Positions 7,340 to 15,032 of a stretch of DNA of 22,136 bases are shown one piece after another. The stretch covers positions 1 through 22,136 of the forward strand of contig JBDREW010000034.1 in the NCBI GenBank assembly GCA_043819385.1. The letters run 5' to 3'. A program made the translations under genes and the position numbers. The notes below the pieces were generated by a model. The model was given only the letters and a program-made list of their open reading frames with translations, did no database searches and had not been told where the DNA came from. Positions within the stretch are counted from its first letter, which is position 1. Every line of letters begins with the position of its first letter. The DNA comes from JBDREW01 sp043819385 (GTDB lineage Bacteria > Patescibacteriota > Minisyncoccia > Minisyncoccales > GWA2-38-27).

Positions 7340-7401
7340 GGGAGGGGGAAGATAAAAAGATAAAAAGATAAAAATATAAAAAAATTAATTAAAATTATCC
7401 A

Positions 7402-7436
7402 TCACAATCAGAAATTTCTTTGAAATTTTAGTGTGA
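7402..7436. repeat. Short palindrome resembling the GIY-YIG cassette ends
   Basis: TCACA (7402-7406) pairs with TGTGA (7432-7436) around GAAATTTC-TTT-GAAATTTT. The right side TTTAGTGTGAG is identical to the right end of the GIY-YIG cassette (2153-2163), and the left ACAATCA also occurs in that cassette's left end. It may be a solo remnant. Confidence 0.45.
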
Positions 7437-7460
7437 GAATAAGAAAATTTAAAATTAGGT

Positions 7461-7507
7461 CATTAAAAATTCATTCAGAATTAAAAATTAAAAATTCAAA
7501 ATTGAAA
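7461..7507. repeat. A/T low-complexity repeat tract
   Basis: AATTAAAAATT / CAAAATTG-type units end 7 nt before the ATG at 7515. No Shine-Dalgarno site is present. Confidence 0.6.
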
Positions 7508-7514
7508 CTCTAAT

Positions 7515-9146
7515 ATGGGAGAAATAAATTTTTTCGCTGAAACAGATTTTCGTAATACAAAAAAGAAATTTGGTATTAAAGTTGACGATAGACGTCGGCA
7601 TCTTTATGTTATTGGAAAAACTGGAATGGGAAAATCAGTGATGCTTCAAAATATGGCAATTCAAGATATTCAAGAGGGCAGGGGAGTAGGTATTGTTGAT
7701 CCTCATGGAGAATTAGCAGAATCATTATTAAATTTTATTCCATCAGATAGAATTAATGATGTAATTTATTTTAATCCAGCTGATTTAGATTATCCAATTT
7801 CTTTTAATGTAATGGAGAAAGTTGATGTAGCATATCGTCATTTAGTAGCTGGAGGGCTTATGGGAGTCTTTAAAAAGATCTGGCCTGATGTTTGGTCTGC
7901 TCGTATGGAATATATTTTAAATAATAGTATTTTAGCTTTGCTTGAATATCCTGGTTCAACTTTATTAGCGGTCAATAGAATGCTTTCTGATCCAGAATTT
8001 CGTACAAAAGTAGTAGAAAAAATTACTGATCCAGTTGTTAAGGCATTTTGGGTAAATGAATTTGCTCGTTATGCTCAAAAATATGAAACAGAAGCAACAG
8101 CAGCTATTCAAAATAAAGTTGGTCAGTTTATTTCAGCCCCTGTAATTAGAAATATTATTGGTCAAGTTAAATCATCTATTGATATGAGGGAAATTATGGA
8201 TAAAAAAAAGATATTAATTTTGAATTTATCAAAAGGAAGAATAGGAGAAGATAATTCAATGTTATTAGGAGCTCTTTTAATTACTAAGCTTCAATTAGCG
8301 GCTATGAGTAGAGTAGATATCCCTGAATCAGAAAGAAAAGATTTCTTTTTATATGTAGATGAGTTTCAGAATTTTGCAACAGAATCATTTGCTAATATCT
8401 TATCTGAAGCAAGAAAATATAGATTGTCTTTGATTTTAGCTCATCAATATATTGCTCAAATGGATGAAAAAGTAAGAGATGCTGTTTTTGGGAATGTCGG
8501 AACCTTAATTTCTTTTAGAGTTGGAGCAGAAGATGCAGAATTCTTAGAAAAAGAATTTACTCCAGAATTTTTAACAGAAGATATTGTTAATTTAGCTAAA
8601 TATAATATTTATTTAAAATTAATGATTGATGGATTGGCTGGGAGACCTTTTTCAGCTACAACTTTGCCTCCATTTCCTTTTCCAAAAGTATCTAATATAG
8701 ATAAGATTATAAAAGTTTCGCGTGAAAGATATGGAACTCCAAAAAAAGAAGTAGAAGAAGATATAAATAAATGGGCTGGATTTTCTGAAATAATAAAAGC
8801 TTCAAACTCTGGGTTAATTAATCAAACTCAAAAAGAAACAATTCTTTATGATGCTGTTTGTGCTATGTGTAAAAAAGAAACTAAAGTAGTTTTTCCTCCA
8901 GATGGTAAAAGACCGGTTTATTGTAAGAATTGTTTGAAAAAAGTAAAAGCCGAGATAGAGCCCTCAGAAAAAAAAGATTCATCTGTTTCTTTAGAGAATG
9001 CGATGGAAGAAGAACCAGTTTCTTTTTCAAGGTCTGCGAACAAAACAGAATTTTCAAAAAGAAAAAGAAAAGAAGTTGATTTAGGAGAATTAAAAAAAAC
9101 TTTACAAAAGTCATTAAATAAATTTGAAGATGAAAACAAAGAATAA
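7515..9146 (+). CDS. VirD4/TraG-like DNA-pumping ATPase with zinc ribbon
   Basis: A 543-residue P-loop ATPase of the HerA/FtsK superfamily, closest to type IV secretion coupling proteins. Walker A is GKTGMGKS (34-41), followed by 'GVGIVDPHGELAESLL'. Walker B is FFLYVDEFQNFA (about 278-289). 'LILAHQYIAQM' is the sensor-like segment. Unlike classical VirD4 it has no N-terminal membrane helices; the preceding Trp-rich protein may supply the anchor. The C-terminus carries two Cys pairs (CAMC about 449, CKNC about 472, with GKRPVYC between), a zinc ribbon, then a charged tail. It probably moves DNA or protein across the membrane, or acts in DNA processing; no relaxase or pilus genes are in the window. 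Its TAA overlaps the pgk ATG by one base (TAATG), so the two are probably translationally coupled. Confidence 0.85.
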   Translation: MGEINFFAETDFRNTKKKFGIKVDDRRRHLYVIGKTGMGKSVMLQNMAIQDIQEGRGVGIVDPHGELAESLLNFIPSDRINDVIYFNPADLDYPISFNVMEKVDVAYRHLVAGGLMGVFKKIWPDVWSARMEYILNNSILALLEYPGSTLLAVNRMLSDPEFRTKVVEKITDPVVKAFWVNEFARYAQKYETEATAAIQNKVGQFISAPVIRNIIGQVKSSIDMREIMDKKKILILNLSKGRIGEDNSMLLGALLITKLQLAAMSRVDIPESERKDFFLYVDEFQNFATESFANILSEARKYRLSLILAHQYIAQMDEKVRDAVFGNVGTLISFRVGAEDAEFLEKEFTPEFLTEDIVNLAKYNIYLKLMIDGLAGRPFSATTLPPFPFPKVSNIDKIIKVSRERYGTPKKEVEEDINKWAGFSEIIKASNSGLINQTQKETILYDAVCAMCKKETKVVFPPDGKRPVYCKNCLKKVKAEIEPSEKKDSSVSLENAMEEEPVSFSRSANKTEFSKRKRKEVDLGELKKTLQKSLNKFEDENKE

Positions 9147-10309
9147 TGAAAGTTCTTAAAGATTTTAATTTTAAAAATAAAAGAGTATTAGTTCGTTGCG
9201 ATTTTAATGTTCCTTTTAATGAAAAAGGAGATATTTTAGATTTGTATAGAATTAAACAAACTATTCCTACTATTAAATATTTAATTAAGAATAAAGCAAA
9301 AATAATTTTAATGAGTCATTTAGGTTCTCCAAAAGGAGAAAAAAAAGACGAGTTAAAAATAAAATTAGTTCAAAAAGAGCTTATTAAATTTTTAAATTCT
9401 GATGTTATCAGTGTAGATGATTGTATTGGAAAAGATATTGAAAAGAAAACCCTTAGAATGAAAGCAGGAGAAGTTTTACTTTTAGAAAATTTAAGATTTC
9501 ATAAAGAAGAAGAAGACAATGATTTAAAATTTAGTAAAGAACTTGCTAAATTAGCTGATATTTATATTAATGATGCCTTTAGCGTTTGTCATAGAAAACA
9601 TGCTTCAATAGTTGGAGTTCCAAAATATTTAGAATCAGGAATTGGGTTATTACTTGAAAAAGAAATAGAAGTTCTTTCTAAAGTTTTAGAAAATCCGTTA
9701 AGACCATTAGTAGCTATTGTTGGGGGAGCTAAAATTGAAAGTAAAATTAAAGTAATTGAACAATTTTTAGAAAAAGCTGACCATCTTCTTATAGGAGGGA
9801 AAATTGCTAATGCTATTTTAGTTGTAAAAGGAATTTGTGTTGGAAGACCATGGCCAGAAGAATCAGCAGTAGAGAATATAAAAGATTTGAATTTAACATC
9901 AACAAAGCTTCATCTTCCTATAGATGTTCTTGTTTCTCCTGATGATATTGGAAAAGTTTATTTAAAAGAATCAGCTCCTGCTAAAGCAAGAAAAGATGAA
10001 ATGATTTTAGATATAGGACATGAAACGGTTGATATTTTTTCTAGAATAATTAAAGAGGCAAAAATGATAGTTTGGTCTGGTCCTGTTGGTTTTTTTGAAA
10101 GAGCTCCTTTTGAAAAAGGTACAAAAAAAATAGCAGAAGCAATAGTTAAAAATAAAAAAGCGTTTAAAATTGTTGGAGGAGGGGATACTATTTTTGCTAT
10201 TTCAAAATTTGGTTTACGTAATCAATTTGACCATGTTTCAACTGGGGGTGGAGCAATGTTAAAATTTTTAAGTGGAGATAAATTACCAGGATTAGAAGTT
10301 TTGGAATAA
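9146..10309 (+). CDS. pgk: Phosphoglycerate kinase
   Basis: Cytoplasmic glycolytic enzyme that transfers the phosphate of 1,3-bisphosphoglycerate to ADP. The 387 residues cover the full two-domain fold. The N-terminal substrate site 'VRCDFNVPF' (16-24) has Cys where most enzymes have Val/Ile/Ala. 'MSHLGSPKG', 'LLENLRFHKEEE' and 'YINDAFSVCHRKHAS' follow. The C-terminal nucleotide domain has 'IVGGAKIESKIKVIE', 'GPVGFFE' and 'IVGGGDT' then 'STGGGAMLKFLSG'. Length is slightly below the usual 390-415. It overlaps the ATPase gene by one base and is followed after 13 nt by the recJ-like gene, so all three are probably co-transcribed. ATP from glycolysis would be a main energy source in a fermentative CPR cell (inference). 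Confidence 0.97.
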   Translation: MKVLKDFNFKNKRVLVRCDFNVPFNEKGDILDLYRIKQTIPTIKYLIKNKAKIILMSHLGSPKGEKKDELKIKLVQKELIKFLNSDVISVDDCIGKDIEKKTLRMKAGEVLLLENLRFHKEEEDNDLKFSKELAKLADIYINDAFSVCHRKHASIVGVPKYLESGIGLLLEKEIEVLSKVLENPLRPLVAIVGGAKIESKIKVIEQFLEKADHLLIGGKIANAILVVKGICVGRPWPEESAVENIKDLNLTSTKLHLPIDVLVSPDDIGKVYLKESAPAKARKDEMILDIGHETVDIFSRIIKEAKMIVWSGPVGFFERAPFEKGTKKIAEAIVKNKKAFKIVGGGDTIFAISKFGLRNQFDHVSTGGGAMLKFLSGDKLPGLEVLE

Positions 10310-10322
10310 TTATATTTTTAAA

Positions 10323-11462
10323 ATGCAAATTAAAAATTTAAAAAAAGCTTCAAATAGGATTTTAAAAGCTATAAAAAATAATGAAAAGATAATTATTTAT
10401 GGAGACGCTGATTTAGATGGAGTATCGTCAGTTATTATTTTGAAAGAAACCGTCAAAAGTTTAGGTGGTAATATTGTTGATATTTATTTTCCAGATAGAG
10501 AAAAAGAAGGGCATGGACTTACTGAAACAAGTTTAAAGTATTTAAAAAAATATAATCCTTCTTTATTAATAACATTAGATTGTGGTATTGGAAATTTTAA
10601 AGAAATTAAACTTGCTAATAAAATAGGATTTGAAGTAATAATTATAGATCATCATCAAGTATTAGATAAACTTCCAGAAGCTAAAATTATTGTTGACCCA
10701 AAACAAGAAGGAGAAAAATATCCTTTTAAAGATTTTGCTAATGTTGGATTAACATTTAAACTTGCAGAAGTTATTTTAGGAAAAAAAATGACGGAGACCT
10801 TAAGAGAGAATTTTTTAGAATTAACTGCTTTAGGTACTATTGCTGATATGATGCCGAGGAAAGATGAAAATGAAAAATTAATTGCAGAGGGTCTTAGTAC
10901 TTTAGAATCAACTTGGCGACCAGGAATTCAAGCATTGTTTGAATTAAAAGAAATAATTTCTTTGAATTTAATGGAAAGAGTTTATAAAATAAATTCTATT
11001 TTAAATATTAGGGATGTTGAGAATAGAATGCCTGCCTCTTTTCGTCTTTTAAATTCTATTGATAAAGAAGAGGCAAAAAAATTAGCTAAATATTTATTTC
11101 AAAAAAATATAGAAAAAAGAGAAAAAGTAGCAGATATTGTTGAGGAAGTTGAAAAAAGAATTTCATTAAAATCAGGATCAATTATTTTTGAAGGAGATTC
11201 AAATTGGGAACTTATTTTATTAGGTGTAGTTGCTTCTATTTTAACAAAACGATATAATAAACCAGTATTTTTATATAAAGAACAAAAATTAGAATCACAA
11301 GGAGCTATAAGAGCTGGTTCTGGGTGTGATGTTGTTCATGCAATGAAAGAATACAAAGGTAAACTTATAACATTTGGAGGTCACGCCAAGGCAGCAGGGT
11401 TTAAAATTAAAACCAAAGAATTAGATGATTTTGAAGAACATCTAACAAAATATTTTAAATAA
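10323..11462 (+). CDS. RecJ-like DHH/DHHA1 phosphoesterase
   Basis: A 379-residue DHH superfamily protein, most like the catalytic core of single-strand 5'-3' exonuclease RecJ. Metal-binding motifs are intact: motif I D28-A-D30-L-D32-G, 'LITLDCGIGN', the signature IIDHHQ, and 'ALGTIADMMPR'. The DHHA1 domain ends with 'FGGHAKAAGFKI', the substrate-binding GGH. Bacterial RecJ is usually 550-580 residues and carries an OB fold plus further C-terminal region. Those are missing here, so processivity or partner binding should differ. It could instead act on short oligonucleotides. I therefore leave the symbol blank. It follows pgk closely and has no visible Shine-Dalgarno site. Confidence 0.85.
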   Translation: MQIKNLKKASNRILKAIKNNEKIIIYGDADLDGVSSVIILKETVKSLGGNIVDIYFPDREKEGHGLTETSLKYLKKYNPSLLITLDCGIGNFKEIKLANKIGFEVIIIDHHQVLDKLPEAKIIVDPKQEGEKYPFKDFANVGLTFKLAEVILGKKMTETLRENFLELTALGTIADMMPRKDENEKLIAEGLSTLESTWRPGIQALFELKEIISLNLMERVYKINSILNIRDVENRMPASFRLLNSIDKEEAKKLAKYLFQKNIEKREKVADIVEEVEKRISLKSGSIIFEGDSNWELILLGVVASILTKRYNKPVFLYKEQKLESQGAIRAGSGCDVVHAMKEYKGKLITFGGHAKAAGFKIKTKELDDFEEHLTKYFK

Positions 11463-11475
11463 ATTTTCTCTTTTC

Positions 11476-11695
11476 GAGACCTGACCACTATTATTGAAAC
11501 TTATAACTTAAAACTCATAACTTTTAAAAATCTAATTTCATTTCAACTTTTTTCTCTCCCTCTCCGAGACCCGACCTCTTTCCAGCTTTCCTTTCTTTCT
11601 ATTTTGATTTTTAATTTGTCATTTTGATTTTTGATTTTTGATATTTAATTTTTAATTTTTCTATCCTTCTCCCTCTCGAAGAGAGGTCGGGTCTT
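11476..11695. repeat. GC-rich palindromic repeat, copy 2 (expanded) plus a decayed half
   Basis: Outer arms GAGACCCGACCTCT (11566-) and AGAGGTCGGGTCT (to about 11694) pair perfectly, with the A/T variant at the fourth base of the arm on both sides. They are separated by about 100 nt of pyrimidine- and TTTGATTTT-rich DNA. The right half keeps the inner CCCTCTCGAAGAGAGG hairpin. A lone diverged half, GAGACCTGACC, lies at 11476-11486. These fill most of the 278-nt gap before the RNase H gene; I see no gene in it. Confidence 0.8.
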
Positions 11696-11740
11696 AATTT
11701 CAGCTTCCCCTTTTTTTATTTCAAATTTTAAATTAAACAC

Positions 11741-12184
11741 ATGAAAAAAATAATAATTTATACAGATGGTGGATCTCGAGGTAATCCTGGAAAAGCTGGA
11801 GTTGGAGTTGTTGTTTGTAATGAAAAAGGTCAATCTATTGATAAATATTCAGAATATTTAGGTGATAATTTAACTAATAATGAAGCAGAATACAATGGAG
11901 TAATTTTTGCTTTGAAGAAATTTAAATCTTCATTCGGAAAAAAATTAGCAATTGGTACTGAAATTGAAATAAGGTCTGATTCAGAACTTATGGTTAAGCA
12001 ATTAAATGGGGAATATAAGATTTTAGATTCTAAAATTCAACCATTATTTTTAGATGTTTGGAATTTAAAATTTGATTTTGGCAAAGTAATATTTAAACAT
12101 ATTACTAGAGATAAAAATACAGAAGCAGATAGATTAGTTAATGAGGTTTTGGATGAAAAATCTAAATCTCAAAAATTATTTTAA
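11741..12184 (+). CDS. rnhA: Ribonuclease HI
   Basis: Cleaves the RNA strand of RNA-DNA hybrids, for example at R-loops and lagging-strand primers. The 147 residues hold all four carboxylates of the RNase H fold: D9 in 'IYTDGGSRGNPG', E50 in 'TNNEAEY', D80 in 'IRSDSELMVKQL' and D130 in 'NTEADRLVNEVLD'. The lack of the basic handle region and the TNNEAEY spelling place it with the archaeal/Gram-positive YpeP-type enzymes rather than E. coli RnhA. The start follows a pyrimidine-rich stretch with no Shine-Dalgarno site. Convergent with it, the unassigned minus-strand RNA ends about 24 nt beyond its stop. Confidence 0.92.
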   Translation: MKKIIIYTDGGSRGNPGKAGVGVVVCNEKGQSIDKYSEYLGDNLTNNEAEYNGVIFALKKFKSSFGKKLAIGTEIEIRSDSELMVKQLNGEYKILDSKIQPLFLDVWNLKFDFGKVIFKHITRDKNTEADRLVNEVLDEKSKSQKLF

Positions 12185-12207
12185 ATATTTAAAAAGTGAA
12201 AATTAAA

Positions 12208-12270
12208 ATAAAAAAAGAGCGCTTTTGTCTCCATGGCGTTTGGTTCGTGCCATCGGATGACAAAAGCGCT
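12208..12270 (-). terminator. Strong intrinsic terminator of the unassigned RNA
   Basis: Perfect 12-bp stem AGCGCTTTTGTC / GACAAAAGCGCT (12259-12270 with 12218-12229) enclosing an ATGGC/GCCAT hairpin, followed on the minus strand by a T7-8 run. Confidence 0.85.
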
Positions 12271-12536
12271 TAAGAACTGGGCAAAGATGATTTTTTTTCG
12301 CGAATACGTTTGGGACATCGCTAAGGCTTCCTTAAAAACCACAGAAATCATCAAGGCCCTAATTTTCCTTTTTTACTGAAAGCGCATTGCGCGCGAAGTT
12401 GGCTAACAGCAAACGAGTGCCTTTTTGGTGCTTACTACTCGTCCTTTTTCAGCATGTTTAACAAGAAAATGTCCCGTTTTCTTATTTACTTAAAGATAAG
12501 GATTTCTTTAAGCCATACAGGTAAGCTAATTACTAT
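12208..12536 (-). ncRNA. Unassigned structured RNA with own promoter and terminator
   Basis: A transcription unit of about 330 nt on the minus strand with no long reading frame. It has a near-consensus extended -10 promoter and a 12-bp GC-containing terminator. Between them, read on + coordinates, are these helices. First, 8 bp with 8-nt loop (12489-12512). Second, 7 bp (12463-12483). Third, ACGAGT/ACTCGT enclosing a CACCAAAAAGG segment (about 12413-12441). Fourth, a small GCGC hairpin (about 12380-12395). Fifth, a long-range helix GGGC + GATGATTT (12279-12293) with AAATCATC + GCCC (12345-12359), separated by a symmetric 3x3 loop. I found no T-arm, CCA end or tag peptide (not an obvious tmRNA), no SRP GGAA motif, and no downstream gene (not a riboswitch). 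It stands directly downstream of rnpB, on the same strand. Confidence 0.65.
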
Positions 12537-12542
12537 ATTTAC

Positions 12543-12570
12543 ATTATATCATACCCACATATTTTGTCAA
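12543..12570 (-). promoter_or_regulatory. Near-consensus promoter, extended -10
   Basis: On the minus strand TTGACA (12570-12565), a 16-bp spacer and TATAAT (12548-12543), the latter preceded by TG-A. Predicted start is about 12536. The same layout appears at 17708-17735. Confidence 0.85.
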
Positions 12571-12608
12571 CCCCTTTCGTGATTTTTATTGAATTTTATT
12601 ATTTAAAT

Positions 12609-12637
12609 GAAAAAATCCCAAATCAATGGGATTTTTT
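12609..12637 (-). terminator. rnpB terminator
   Basis: Symmetric AAAAAATCCCA / TGGGATTTTTT stem with a 6-nt loop just past the 3' end of RNase P RNA. The sequence would work on either strand. Confidence 0.75.
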
Positions 12638-12640
12638 AAT

Positions 12641-13108
12641 ATCATAGTAAGACTATAAGCCGAATTCTGTTTCTTAATAATAAAGTAAATTTATTATTAA
12701 AATAGTGATCATCTATCTAATGCGAACTACTTTTCACAAAAGTTTAACATGAATTTGCTGAACTTTTGGTTTGTTCTTGCACTCGATAAGGATTTAGCCG
12801 TTTCACTCTCGTATTACTACGAGATTTACCCCTAAAAGGGGTACCGTAGTCCTTTCGGACTTTGGCGTCACTGTTCGCACCTCGCTTTGATAATAAATTA
12901 TCAAATGACGGCCTTAACAACCGCTATCTTTTTAGATTCCAGTACTCTATGCTCGTCGAATCTTTTAAAACTGATTAAACTTTCGTTTCTATCATTTTCT
13001 TTTTTTGAATTTCATTCCACGAGCTTAGAGTACTGGAAAATGAGTGTTCGGACTTTCCTCCCAATTCCGTTATAAACGGAAAAGAGTAATCACTCATCTT
13101 ACTACGAC
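12641..13108 (-). ncRNA. rnpB: RNase P RNA
   Basis: Catalytic RNA that removes 5' leaders from pre-tRNAs. On the minus strand the conserved blocks appear in order. The 5' GAGGAAAGTCCGAACAC (about 13060-13044) comes first, and GAGTGAAACGGC follows in the core. GAGTGCAAGAACAAACC and TTAGATAGATGATCACT correspond to the P15/P17-side elements. The 3' ACAGAATTCGGCTTATAG (12670-12653) is universal in the bacterial A type. The two ends pair as P1 (CGTAGTAAGAT with GTCTTACTATG), which fixes the limits. At about 468 nt it is longer than usual; A/T-rich extensions in the first half and near the 3' end account for this. Open frames on the opposite strand here are artefacts. Confidence 0.95.
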
Positions 13109-13109
13109 A

Positions 13110-13143
13110 ATTATACCTTAGCAAAGTTTTGAACATTTGTCAA
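13110..13143 (-). promoter_or_regulatory. rnpB promoter with two overlapping -10 boxes
   Basis: On the minus strand TTGACA (13143-13138) is 17 bp from TAAGGT (13120-13115), which fits a start near 13108. A perfect TATAAT (13115-13110) shares one base with it but is 22 bp from the -35, so it would depend less on that element. Confidence 0.65.
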
Positions 13144-13160
13144 CCCCTAACAGAATTTTG

Positions 13161-13191
13161 AATTTTGTCTCGCTTTTAGCGAGATAAAATT
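13161..13191. repeat. Palindrome upstream of the rnpB promoter
   Basis: AATTTTGTCTCGC and GCGAGATAAAATT form a 13-bp stem with one mismatch and a TTTTA loop. Its role is unknown; it could be an operator or a weak terminator. Confidence 0.5.
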
Positions 13192-13274
13192 ATTATTTGT
13201 AAAATAGGGAAAAAAGTATTAGAATAGATAATAAATTAATATAAGTGATGTATATTTTCTAAACTTAAAATATG

Positions 13275-13349
13275 GGCAAGAATGAGAATATTTTTCAATC
13301 TCGGGTTGGCTGTGGGTTTGGCGAATTGAAAAATATTCTTATTCTTGCC
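13275..13349. repeat. Large hairpin element 1, upstream of murJ
   Basis: A 25-bp stem (one G-T wobble) with a 25-nt GC-rich loop. The left arm starts GGCAAGAATGAGAATATT; the right arm ends at 13349, 18 nt before the murJ ATG. It matches element 2 (16975-17047), but the loop is inverted relative to that copy. The 33 nt to its left also resemble the left flank of element 2. Confidence 0.9.
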
Positions 13350-13367
13350 TGAATAATTTTATATTAT

Positions 13368-15032
13368 ATGATTATACGTGTTTTAAGATCTCAAACAAAA
13401 ACAATTACTTTTGCTGCTCTTATTTTAGCTATTTCAAGTTTGATTAGCCGTTTTTTAGGTTTGGTAAGAGATAGATTATTAGCTGGTAATTTTGGAGCAG
13501 GGGAAGAGTTAGATGTTTATTTTACAGCCTTTAGAATTCCTGATTTTGTATATGGTATTTTAATTCTTGGAGGAATTACAGCTGCTTTTTTGCCAGTTTT
13601 TTCTCAATATTTTCATAAAGAAGATAAAGAAACTCATCAGTGGTCAAATGAAGTTATTGAGTTTACTAATAACGTATTAAATTGTTTTTTAATTTTACTT
13701 GTTTTGATATGTGGAATTTTAGCTATTTTTACACCATTTATAATTAAACTTATTGTTCCAGGTTTTTCTTCAGAAAATATTACTTTAACAATAGCACTTA
13801 CAAGATTAATGTTTTTAAGCCCTATATTATTTGGCTTATCAAGTATTTTTTCCGGGATACTTCATTATTTCAATAGATTTTTAATTTATTCTTTAGCTCC
13901 AATTTTATATAATTTAGGAATTATTTTTGGGATAATATTTCTTGTTCCAACATTCGGAATTTTTGGTTTGGGTTATGGAGTTATTTTAGGAGCTTTTTTG
14001 CATTTAGTTATTCAAATACCAGCAGCTAAATTTTCTGGATATAAATATAGACCTGTTTTTAATTTTAGATTTCCTGGAATTAAAAAGATTTTTAAATTAA
14101 TGATTCCAAGAATAATCGGTTCAACTGCTTATCATATAAATTTAATTGTAATTACTGCTATCGCTTCTACATTAACTATTGGAAGTATATCTGTTTTTAA
14201 TTTTTCTAATAATCTTCAATATTTTCCTATAGGAATAATTGGAATTTCATTTGCTATATCTTCTTTTCCTATTTTTGCTCGTTTGTTAGCAAGAAATAAA
14301 AAAGAAGAATTTTTAGAGAGGTTTTCTTCAACTTTTCGTCAGATACTTTTCTTTATAATTCCAATTTCTTTTTTAATGTTTCTTTTGAGGGCTCAAATAG
14401 TTAGATTGATTTTAGGAACAGGAGAATTTGGCTGGTTAGAAACACGTCTTACCGCTGCAAGTTTAGGAATCTTTTGTTTTGGAATTTTTGGGGCAAGTTT
14501 AATTCCATTAATAGTAAGAGTTTTTTTTGCTTTACAGAATACTAAAACACCAGTTCTTATCGCAATAAGTTCTATGGTTGTAAACGTAATATTTTCTTTT
14601 TTGTTTGTTTCTCTTTTAGGATATTCAAATATTTTTAGAGATTTTTTCGTTTTTGCTTTGAATCTTAAAGATATTGAAAATATACAGGTAATAGGTCTTG
14701 CTTTGGCACTTTCAGTATCTGCTTTATTTCAATTAATATTACTTTTAATATTTTTGTACAAAAAGATAGGGAATTTTAAAATAAAAGAAATTTCTTTTTC
14801 ATTAGTTAAGATTTTATCTTCTTCTATTATAATGGCTTGTTTTTCTTATTTTGTTCGTCAGAGATTTGCTAATTCCATAAGCGCTCTATATTTTTGGGGA
14901 ATTTTTTGGCAAACATTTTTTACAATTTTAATTGGAGTTTTAATTTATTATCTTTTCAATTTGTTCTTTAAATCTAAAGAAATAGAAACTATTAAATTAT
15001 CATTTTTAAAGCAATTTAATGAAAAACATTAG
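13368..15032 (+). CDS. murJ: Lipid II flippase MurJ
   Basis: Inner-membrane MOP-superfamily flippase that turns lipid-linked peptidoglycan precursor to the outer leaflet. The 554 residues form about 14 membrane helices. The N-terminal signature 'SRFLGLVRDRLLAGNFGAG' with 'FTAFRIPDFVYGIL' and 'GGITAAFLPVFSQYF' is classic MviN/MurJ. Central 'IPRIIGSTAYHINLIV' and 'YFPIGIIGISFAISSFP' match the second half, as does 'RLILGTGEFGW'. The cell therefore makes peptidoglycan. The ATG lies 18 nt after hairpin element 1 and lacks a Shine-Dalgarno site. The 3' end overlaps lepA by 14 nt, pointing to coupled translation. Confidence 0.95.
   Translation: MIIRVLRSQTKTITFAALILAISSLISRFLGLVRDRLLAGNFGAGEELDVYFTAFRIPDFVYGILILGGITAAFLPVFSQYFHKEDKETHQWSNEVIEFTNNVLNCFLILLVLICGILAIFTPFIIKLIVPGFSSENITLTIALTRLMFLSPILFGLSSIFSGILHYFNRFLIYSLAPILYNLGIIFGIIFLVPTFGIFGLGYGVILGAFLHLVIQIPAAKFSGYKYRPVFNFRFPGIKKIFKLMIPRIIGSTAYHINLIVITAIASTLTIGSISVFNFSNNLQYFPIGIIGISFAISSFPIFARLLARNKKEEFLERFSSTFRQILFFIIPISFLMFLLRAQIVRLILGTGEFGWLETRLTAASLGIFCFGIFGASLIPLIVRVFFALQNTKTPVLIAISSMVVNVIFSFLFVSLLGYSNIFRDFFVFALNLKDIENIQVIGLALALSVSALFQLILLLIFLYKKIGNFKIKEISFSLVKILSSSIIMACFSYFVRQRFANSISALYFWGIFWQTFFTILIGVLIYYLFNLFFKSKEIETIKLSFLKQFNEKH

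Noticed and set aside
11645..11833. Minus-strand frame overlapping the RNase HI start
   Set aside because: It consists of repeat-derived sequence and the antisense of rnhA; no motif and no ribosome binding site.
12208..12536. tmRNA (ssrA) as the identity of the minus-strand RNA
   Set aside because: Size fits, but I found no GGTTCGAATCC-like T-arm, no tRNA-like acceptor pairing of the ends and no tag reading frame ending in Ala-Ala. A tiny MLKKDE frame exists but has no ribosome binding site.
12887..13075. Open frame of 62 codons on the plus strand
   Set aside because: It is antisense to the conserved core of RNase P RNA; the RNA blocks fully explain the sequence.
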